A stretch of DNA of 6,080 bases. It comes from an uncultured Porphyromonas sp. (GTDB taxonomy: Bacteria > Bacteroidota > Bacteroidia > Bacteroidales > Porphyromonadaceae). This document shows, one piece after another, positions 1 to 4,196 of the stretch. Where the stretch lies: positions 1-6,080 of the forward strand of contig CAMCJO010000144.1 in assembly GCA_945875135.1 (NCBI GenBank), in the 5' to 3' direction. Below the pieces are notes generated by a model. The model searched no databases. It was not told the origin of the DNA and saw only the letters and a program-made list of their open reading frames with translations. Within the stretch, counting starts at the first letter, position 1. Every line of letters starts with the position of its first letter. The position numbers were made by a program, and so were the translations under genes.

Positions 1-62
1 CTAAGACTTTTTGCTCTCCACGATCAGGTCATCACACAGAATCTCGGATGAACCCTTTTTTG

Positions 63-70
63 TACCTTTG
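63..70 (+). promoter_or_regulatory. Probable Bacteroidetes -7 promoter element (TAnnTTTG)
   Basis: The sequence TACCTTTG matches the Bacteroidetes primary sigma factor -7 consensus TAnnTTTG. It would place the transcription start near position 77 and give a 5' leader of about 58 nt before the LRR gene. I see no clear TTTG -33 element about 19-21 bp upstream, so the call rests on the -7 box and its position. The leader is A/C-rich and has no Shine-Dalgarno sequence, which is usual in this phylum. Confidence 0.6.
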
Positions 71-134
71 CCCCCGAAGAGAGAAGATCTCGACTAAACA
101 TACTTAATACACACACTCAACATATACACACAAT

Positions 135-1919
135 ATGAAGAAAGCACTACTTATTACGGCTCTTTCTGTAGTCTCTGCACTAGTACTTACAGCTCAAGAG
201 CATCAAATCACTCTGATGAGCTCTGGACAGATCCCAGAAGACCCCTTCAATCCACGCGTAGGATGGAAGCTGGCTATTGATGTCGCAAATGAAGCAGATC
301 GCACGGACTGCTGGATCGATTGGAATAATGATGGGGCACGCTCCGAAGATGAAGCTGTTACCACTTTTGGGACTGACGGCTTTGTCGAGCATGAGATGAC
401 CTCTAAGATTATTACACTACATGGCCCTATCACCCAACTCATCGGCAATGATAATGCTCTCATTGAGATGAACCTATCTAAAAATCCCGATCTCGCAGTC
501 TTAATCTGCGATAATAACCTCCTTACAGGCTTAGACGTCTCACATACTCCAAAAATCAACAATTTATCTGTTAGGCAGAACCCCATCACTTCAATTGACT
601 TGAGTGGACTTTCTAACCTTACACGATTGGGGCTTGCAGGGACTTCTTTGACTACCATTGACTTGAGTAACAACAAGCTTCTAGAGCACATCGATCTAAG
701 CTATATGAATATAGGAGAGACTCTAGATCTCAGTGGATTGTCACATCTGCAGAGTGCTGGTCTCTTTAATATGAATCTAAAGCATCTTAACTTGTCTGGA
801 TGCTTTAGTCTAACCAGTTTGATAGCGCCTTTCAATCTTTTTGAAGAGCTTGACCTATCCGACTGCCCCAAAATCACTTTCTTAAACCTGAATAATAGTT
901 TATCTGGTCAGATAGATCTGTCAAATTGCACCAAGCTCCGCACGCTATCTTTAGAGTTGTGTGGCTTGAAAAGTATTGACTTAAGTCCCTTGACACGGTT
1001 GAGAAATCTCGATCTATTTAAAAACGAAATCACCTCGTTAGACCTCTCGACAGTACCTCTTTTGGAGGATCTGATAGTCGGTGGTAATCCTCTTACAGAG
1101 ATAGACCTGAGCAAGACCCCCAACCTGACTTACTTGCATGTTTCTACCAGCTCGCAGATCACCTCGTTGGATCTATCGACCTTACCTCAGCTAAAAATGT
1201 TGGATGCAGCCAAGTGTGCCATAGCGAATATTGACTTATCCTCACTTACGGCACTTCAAGACTGCAACCTCTCCTCCAATAAGCTTACAACCATTGATTT
1301 GTCTCAAAACAAGGCCTTAAAAGCTGCAAGGATAGAAGAAAACAACCTTGAGGAAGTTACAGTCGGAGCATTGCCTTTACTACAAGAACTATATGTATCT
1401 CAAAATAAGCTATCTAGTCTTGACGTAACAGGATGCAAAGAGCTGAAGAAGCTAGGTATTTTCTCCAACAATTTCTCGCAAGAAGATACACAGCGACTCA
1501 TTAATACCCTACCTAAGAGAAGCAGTAAAGGATCTCTATATGTAATAGACAGTGAGAATCCTAAAGAAGCCAACATATGCACATCGGAGCAAGTAGCACA
1601 ACTGGCAGAAAAAGGTTGGACAGCTTATGACTGGAAGGGATATAAAAATTACGGACAAAACCCCTTTGCAGGCAATGTAGCTATCAGTCCAGTCTATGAC
1701 AATGCAATAGAGATATCTAGTACACCATTTCCTGGCGTTGTCTACGTCAAAGCTCCGATCAGCAGTACTATCGAGATATTTGACATGACGGGGACTCTGA
1801 TAGACTCCCTTACCGTGCAGAGTGAAGTCTCAACCATCTCCGATCTTCCTGTAGGGGTATGCTTCGTACGAGTTACCTCAGGGGGGCAACAGACAAGTGC
1901 GACTGTCCTCGTTCGATAG
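135..1919 (+). CDS. Secreted leucine-rich-repeat protein with T9SS type A C-terminal sorting domain
   Basis: The 594-residue product starts with a Sec signal peptide (MKK, hydrophobic core 4-19, likely cleavage near A20). Residues about 55-75 contain WIDWNNDG followed by acidic residues, an EF-hand-like DxNxDG loop (D62, N64, D66, E73) like those in GEVED-type Bacteroidetes adhesin modules. Residues about 100-450 are a run of ~21-23-residue leucine-rich repeats of the form LTxIDLSxNxxLxxL, closest in style to internalin-J-like repeats. Residues about 515-594 form a beta-rich T9SS sorting domain with STIEIFDMTGTLI and a final LPVGVCFVRV...VLVR pattern. The ATG fits the signal peptide and the upstream promoter element. 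It is therefore probably exported by Sec, then T9SS, and anchored at the surface, where such proteins usually mediate adhesion or biofilm formation. Porphyromonas gingivalis has an InlJ-type LRR protein with a T9SS domain; orthology is not shown here. The ligand is unknown. The gene stands alone and converges with the gene at 4197-5942. Confidence 0.93.
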   Translation: MKKALLITALSVVSALVLTAQEHQITLMSSGQIPEDPFNPRVGWKLAIDVANEADRTDCWIDWNNDGARSEDEAVTTFGTDGFVEHEMTSKIITLHGPITQLIGNDNALIEMNLSKNPDLAVLICDNNLLTGLDVSHTPKINNLSVRQNPITSIDLSGLSNLTRLGLAGTSLTTIDLSNNKLLEHIDLSYMNIGETLDLSGLSHLQSAGLFNMNLKHLNLSGCFSLTSLIAPFNLFEELDLSDCPKITFLNLNNSLSGQIDLSNCTKLRTLSLELCGLKSIDLSPLTRLRNLDLFKNEITSLDLSTVPLLEDLIVGGNPLTEIDLSKTPNLTYLHVSTSSQITSLDLSTLPQLKMLDAAKCAIANIDLSSLTALQDCNLSSNKLTTIDLSQNKALKAARIEENNLEEVTVGALPLLQELYVSQNKLSSLDVTGCKELKKLGIFSNNFSQEDTQRLINTLPKRSSKGSLYVIDSENPKEANICTSEQVAQLAEKGWTAYDWKGYKNYGQNPFAGNVAISPVYDNAIEISSTPFPGVVYVKAPISSTIEIFDMTGTLIDSLTVQSEVSTISDLPVGVCFVRVTSGGQQTSATVLVR

Positions 1920-1999
1920 ATCCCTCCGCACTTCGTATCTCAGTGCCCAAAGCATATCACATCGCACTAGGTCGTAGATTACCTTGCCTTAAGTAAGAG
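1920..1999. other. Short 3' spacer after the LRR gene
   Basis: I see no gene, RNA or strong hairpin in these 80 bp. They separate the LRR stop codon from the repeat block that begins at about 2000. Confidence 0.6.
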
Positions 2000-2027
2000 G
2001 AGACTGGTGCAAAAGGCAACAGTGTCG
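2000..2027 (+). repeat. Left arm of an intergenic inverted repeat (GAGACTGNNGC motif with hairpin)
   Basis: This 28-nt stretch begins GAGACTGGTGCAAAAGG and continues CAACAGTGTCG. CTGGTGC (2004-2010) and GCAACAG (2016-2022) form a short hairpin with one mismatch. By eye, 24 of its 28 bases match the reverse complement of 4008-4035. A third, shorter copy lies at 3829-3845 in the same orientation (15/17). It starts 80 bp after the LRR gene stop. It may act as a weak hairpin in the LRR transcript, but its recurrence points to an end motif of a repetitive element. Confidence 0.65.
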
Positions 2028-2038
2028 AAATAAGAGTT

Positions 2039-2073
2039 TAGCCACGTAGGAAACGTCAAGTCCTACGTGGCTA
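2039..2073 (+). terminator. Perfect 13-bp hairpin, possible terminator of the LRR gene
   Basis: TAGCCACGTAGGA (2039-2051) and TCCTACGTGGCTA (2061-2073) are perfect reverse complements around a 9-nt loop, followed by TTTTC. This can end the LRR transcript about 120 nt after its stop codon. The T-run is short, and the same TAGCCACGT word recurs inverted at 3808-3816 across the IS, so the hairpin may mainly be a structural part of the surrounding repeat element. Confidence 0.55.
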
Positions 2074-2116
2074 TTTTCGATTCTTCAGTGGAATGAAAAG
2101 TATCTACGTAGGGAAG

Positions 2117-2202
2117 AAATGAAACATCGGAAGAATCAAATGAAATGTCGGAGGAAATGATTTGCCCCTACGTGGAAAATGAAAAACCTCCACGTGGAAA
2201 AT
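2117..2202 (+). repeat. Degenerate ~22-bp tandem array (AAATGA ... ACGTGG)
   Basis: AAAT or AAATGA words start at 2117, 2138, 2155, 2177 and 2199, a spacing of 21, 17, 22 and 22 bp. The first two units share the pattern AAATGAAAyrTCGGArGA. The next two end in CCTACGTGG and CTCCACGTGG, and each is followed by AAAAT. The last unit is cut after AAAT by the left end of the IS. An ACGTGG core reappears at 3808-3813 on the other side of the IS. The units are too short and too diverged to be a CRISPR. They resemble the short tandem units embedded in some Porphyromonas MITEs. Confidence 0.6.
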
Positions 2203-2237
2203 TGTCCTCTTCCTGAAAAAAGTACACAGTTGGGAAG
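2203..2237 (+). repeat. IS inverted repeat, orfB-side end (35 bp)
   Basis: The sequence from TGTCCTCTTCCTG to AGTACACAGTTGGGAAG matches the reverse complement of 3761-3793, apart from two single-base insertions and an A/T difference in the central A-rich part. It defines the left end of the element, just after an AAAAT array word. Confidence 0.92.
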
Positions 2238-2294
2238 GTATTACTGAGATGGTACTCGGGTCATTTTTGTTAGTCCTGTGAGTGTACTCATTTG

Positions 2295-3350
2295 TTAGTT
2301 TTGCTCTTGCTGGGGTACACGACTTGTGGTCGTTTTTACTGCGGAGGTACACAAAGATAGGTCTTTGTGTGGAGTTAAGCGGCATGAGCTCGGATATTTG
2401 AGGCTCGGAGCTTTGGGAGAATTGTTCTTAGATGTCTGTTTCTTAGAGGGTTGTGTGGTTATAGGGTTGGGGTAATCTGGTATGAGCATCTGCATCGGAG
2501 TCTTCTTGTTGAGGGCTCGATGAGGACGCACTGTGTTATAGAGAGCAATCGTTTGCGAGAGGATCTCTCGAACTTGATCTATGGGCTTATCCTCGAAGTT
2601 GTAGAGCCAGTCGTTCTTGATGATCCCGTTAAGTCGCTCTGCCATAGCATTGTGGAGAGGGTTGCCTGTCTGGGTGACACTGGTTACGATGCCTAAGCTG
2701 GCCTCGTAGTCGGTCATCTGCTTGGAGACATATTGACAGCCTCGGTCGCTATGGAAGATGAGCCCTTTGAGGTCAAAGCCATGGCTCTGGTAGAAGTCAA
2801 CGGTCTGTCTTAGTGCGTTGTAGGGACCCTCTGTGGAGAGCGTGGGCTGCAGGTCAAAGCCAGTGATGATGCGGCTATAAGCATCCATCGTCAGGGAGAG
2901 ATATGCGAAGCCCCCTAAACATTTGACGTAGGTTATGTCTGAAACGGTGAGCCGGCAATGGTCGGTGGCTATGTACTTAGGGGTGGTGTTCAGGTGGTCT
3001 TGGAAGCCGTGATTGACCACTCCCTTGGTCGTCTGGGGTGGACGCTTGCGCTTGCGACTTCTCAGCAGCATGTCGTTGGCTCCTAACACTTTGTAGAGCC
3101 AGTCTCGACCTACTTGGAAGGTCCCTTTGAAGTATTCGTTGGCACACTGCTGGAGGGTGTCTACGCCTGCTTTGGGGAGCTGACCGCGCACATACTGGCA
3201 ATAGTGTAGGACGGAGGCTACTTTGACATCTTCGTCTTGCTCGGTGACGGAGTGCTTGTAGTAGCCTTTGCGGCTGACTTCTAGTAGCTGACAAAGGTAG
3301 GTTATGGAGAGCTTTTGATCTCTCACTTTGGCGTATTCAAGCTGTCTCAC
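2295..3350 (-). CDS. IS3-family transposase OrfB (DDE integrase core)
   Basis: This 351-residue protein supplies the catalytic half of the transposase. Residues about 15-100 form the HTH_21-like N-terminal region (SRKGYYKH) seen in IS3 OrfB. Residues about 120-290 are the RNase H-like integrase core, with candidate catalytic residues D138 (SDITYV), D202 (HSDRGCQY) and E238 (NAMAERLNG). The second D and the E are 36 positions apart, the classic D35E spacing. YNTVRPHRAL near 271-280 is the usual C-terminal signature. The start is a GTG whose last two bases overlap the orfA TGA stop (GTGA), so coupled initiation is possible; the frame is also open upstream through the A9 run, so the main product may be the ~483-residue OrfAB fusion. 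Oddly, about 60 residues rich in S, T, K and P follow the conserved end. Confidence 0.95.
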   Translation of the reverse strand: MRQLEYAKVRDQKLSITYLCQLLEVSRKGYYKHSVTEQDEDVKVASVLHYCQYVRGQLPKAGVDTLQQCANEYFKGTFQVGRDWLYKVLGANDMLLRSRKRKRPPQTTKGVVNHGFQDHLNTTPKYIATDHCRLTVSDITYVKCLGGFAYLSLTMDAYSRIITGFDLQPTLSTEGPYNALRQTVDFYQSHGFDLKGLIFHSDRGCQYVSKQMTDYEASLGIVTSVTQTGNPLHNAMAERLNGIIKNDWLYNFEDKPIDQVREILSQTIALYNTVRPHRALNKKTPMQMLIPDYPNPITTQPSKKQTSKNNSPKAPSLKYPSSCRLTPHKDLSLCTSAVKTTTSRVPQQEQN

Positions 3351-3745
3351 GGCTGCAAATCGGTCTTTTTTTTTAGATCAATGTGGTAGCGATTCAAGAC
3401 CACTTCGAGTAGTGTCTTGTTGACTAATGCCTTGCTCTCAGCCTGGAAGAGGGCTGCTTTGAGGCGAGCGTTTTCGCACTTGAGTTCTGCGTACTCTGGA
3501 TCTACGTCTTTGTTCTTGTTCTTGTTCTTGTTCTTGTTTGTCTTGCTCATAGTGCTACTGCTGCTTTGGTTGGGTAACTCTACTCCAAAGCTACGCAACC
3601 AATTTCGAATGGTGCGTGTGGTAATGCCGTAGCGCTGGCTGGTCGTGGCGATGCTCTCGCCAGTGGCTAGGAGGTCATCAATGACTCTCCACTTGAAATC
3701 TAGGGGATATCCCTTTCGTCCTCGGTTACTTTTTTCTTCTTTCAT
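3347..3745 (-). CDS. IS3-family OrfA (helix-turn-helix DNA-binding subunit)
   Basis: This 132-residue protein has a basic N-terminus (NRGRKGYPLDFKWRVI) and a helix-turn-helix at about 17-54 (SIATTSQRYGITTRTIRNWL), which would bind the IS ends. A short low-complexity linker at about 61-80 includes five NK dipeptides. Residues 84-115 (YAELKCENARLKAALF) look like the leucine-zipper coiled coil used by IS3 OrfA for dimerisation. The final residues LKKKTDLQP are coded over the slippery run. The ATG lies 48 bp inside the right IS end, so promoter and leader must be inside or close to the inverted repeat. In this family OrfA alone often represses transposition, while OrfAB is the active enzyme. Confidence 0.93.
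   Translation of the reverse strand: MKEEKSNRGRKGYPLDFKWRVIDDLLATGESIATTSQRYGITTRTIRNWLRSFGVELPNQSSSSTMSKTNKNKNKNKNKDVDPEYAELKCENARLKAALFQAESKALVNKTLLEVVLNRYHIDLKKKTDLQP
3365..3374 (-). promoter_or_regulatory. Programmed -1 frameshift site (A9G slippery run)
   Basis: On the minus strand nine A residues are followed by G. The orfA frame reads CTA AAA AAA AAG, which contains the efficient slippery heptamer A AAA AAG. A one-base backward slip after Lys127 continues as Asp-Arg-Phe-Ala-Ala-Val and then joins OrfB in frame. This gives a predicted OrfAB of about 483 residues. Confidence 0.85.
3510..3539 (-). repeat. Hexanucleotide tandem repeat inside orfA (Asn-Lys repeats)
   Basis: On the plus strand TTGTTC occurs four times in a row, followed by TTGTTT. 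It encodes alternating Asn-Lys in the linker between the OrfA HTH and its coiled coil. Gain or loss of units keeps the reading frame, so the linker length can vary between IS copies. Confidence 0.85.
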
Positions 3746-3760
3746 AGTTGTTGGGGGTGG

Positions 3761-3793
3761 CTTCCCAACTGTGTACTATTTCAGGAGAGGACA
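3761..3793 (-). repeat. IS inverted repeat, orfA-side end (33 bp)
   Basis: Read on the minus strand it runs TGTCCTCTCCTGAAATAG then TACACAGTTGGGAAG, and pairs with the opposite end at 2203-2237. It lies just upstream of the orfA start, so it probably overlaps the transposase promoter region. I could not identify a TAnnTTTG box there. Confidence 0.92.
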
Positions 3794-3986
3794 ATTTGTA
3801 ATTTCTCACGTGGCTACCGTAGTAAATAGAGTCTGTTGCAAAAGGAGACTGTCGCATAATGGCGAATTGCTACGTTGCTAGCGGGATTCGGGCTCGGTCA
3901 CGTACGCCAGTACGCTCCCTTCGTATGATGGACACCCTCAGCAACTTGTCTTTGTTTGGGCACTTCATCCATTATGCCCAGTCCAG

Positions 3987-4008
3987 GCAAGATTGCTCGC
4001 AATCTTGC
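3987..4008. repeat. Perfect 10-bp palindrome with 2-nt loop
   Basis: GCAAGATTGC (3987-3996) is followed after TC by GCAATCTTGC (3999-4008), an exact reverse complement. It lies inside the 3829-4052 block and has no T-run on either side, so it is more likely a structural or protein-binding palindrome than a terminator. Confidence 0.75.
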
Positions 4009-4017
4009 GATCCTGTT

Positions 4018-4042
4018 GCTTTTTGCAGCAGTCTCAAAAAGC
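4018..4042. repeat. 8-bp hairpin (GCTTTTTG / CAAAAAGC)
   Basis: GCTTTTTG (4018-4025) and CAAAAAGC (4035-4042) are exact reverse complements around a 9-nt loop. With one wobble the stem extends outward to 4015/4045. The hairpin overlaps the right-end motifs of the 3829-4052 block. Confidence 0.6.
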
Positions 4043-4086
4043 GACAGTCTCCAGAGATGCCTTGGCGACAGCTACGAGCAAAACAG

Positions 4087-4132
4087 ACGCAGACCATCAG
4101 GAGACACACACGTTGTGTCTGATGGTCTGCGT
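4087..4132 (-). terminator. Strong intrinsic terminator downstream of the thioredoxin-adhesin gene
   Basis: ACGCAGACCATC (4087-4098) pairs perfectly with GATGGTCTGCGT (4121-4132). An inner stem AGACACA / TGTGTCT (4102-4108 with 4114-4120) follows after a 3-nt bulge. On the minus strand the stem is followed by CTGTTTTG, and on the plus strand by TTGTTTATT, so it could stop transcription from both sides. It lies about 65 nt beyond the stop of the minus-strand gene, which it most naturally serves. Confidence 0.8.
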
Positions 4133-4151
4133 TTGTTTATTTGCTAGCGGT

Positions 4152-4180
4152 TACGATAGGCTCTGAGGAAGCCTATCGTA
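4152..4180. repeat. 10-bp hairpin between stop codon and terminator
   Basis: TACGATAGGC (4152-4161) and GCCTATCGTA (4171-4180) are perfect reverse complements with a 9-nt loop. GCCTATCG recurs directly at 4181-4188. There is no adjacent T-run on the minus strand, so it is probably a 3'-end stability hairpin of the minus-strand transcript rather than a second terminator. Confidence 0.6.
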
Positions 4181-4196
4181 GCCTATCGGTGATAGC

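Larger units (their letters stand above)
2203..3793 (-). mobile_element. Complete IS3-family insertion sequence, 1591 bp
   Basis: The element is bounded by imperfect inverted repeats that begin TGTCCTCT and end GTACACAGTTGGGAAG, with the 5'-TG...CA-3' termini typical of IS3-family elements. It carries two overlapping minus-strand genes, an HTH/coiled-coil OrfA and a DDE integrase-core OrfB, linked by an A9G slippery run. This is the standard architecture for making an OrfAB transposase by -1 frameshifting. Both reading frames and both ends look intact, so it may be active. I find no direct target duplication: the flanking triplets are AAT on the left and ATT on the right. Similar IS3 elements are known in Porphyromonas gingivalis, but the exact name needs a database search. 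Confidence 0.95.
2000..3855. repeat. Candidate MITE-like inverted-repeat element (~265 bp) interrupted by the IS
   Basis: Leaving out the IS (2203-3793) leaves about 265 bp with mirrored ends. On the plus strand GCAACAG at 2016 is followed 23 nt later by TAGCCACGT at 2039. On the minus strand GCAACAG starting at 3839 is followed exactly 23 nt later by TAGCCACGT starting at 3816. The outer parts at 2000-2014 and 3829-3843 also share TGCAAAA, in direct orientation. No ORF spans the block, and the middle is the 22-bp array. A non-coding, palindromic, repeat-filled element fits a MITE, but the outer limits are uncertain and no target duplication was identified. Confidence 0.45.
3829..4052. repeat. 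Second inverted-repeat block (~224 bp) with GAGACTGNNGC ends
   Basis: GGAGACTGTCGC (3844-3855) is perfectly inverted as GCGACAGTCTCC (4041-4052). GCATAATGG (3854-3862) is inverted as CCATTATGC (3969-3977). GAGTCTGTTGCAAAAGG (3829-3845) is inverted with a few mismatches at 4018-4035. The longest frames here show no recognisable protein and run through the palindromes, so I read the block as non-coding. The nested inverted repeats suggest a MITE-like or REP-like repetitive element lying between the IS flank and the terminator of the thioredoxin gene. Confidence 0.5.

Noticed and set aside
1..93. Minus-strand open frame ending in a TAG at positions 1-3, and a plus-strand frame ending at 49-51
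   Set aside because: The minus frame has no ATG or GTG start and overlaps the promoter element of the LRR gene; the plus frame is only 16 codons from the window edge and cannot be judged.
203..691. A 162-codon minus-strand frame opposite the LRR gene
   Set aside because: It is antisense to the signal-peptide and LRR coding region and arises from the regular LRR codon pattern; it has no independent evidence.
2117..2202. Possible CRISPR-like array from the ~22-bp periodicity
   Set aside because: The units are degenerate and contiguous, with no unique spacers and no cas genes; they are better explained as tandem repeats in an intergenic element.
2451..2696. Plus-strand frame antisense to orfB
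   Set aside because: It lies opposite the conserved catalytic region of the transposase and has no family signature of its own.
2977..3294. A 105-codon minus-strand frame inside the IS
   Set aside because: It overlaps the conserved DDE transposase in another frame, and its Arg/Ser/Gln-rich composition is typical of a shadow frame.
3859..4147. Overlapping plus-strand open frames of 63 and 87 codons in the intergenic region
   Set aside because: The translations show no recognisable domain, the frames run through inverted repeats, and no promoter-like box or leader supports them.
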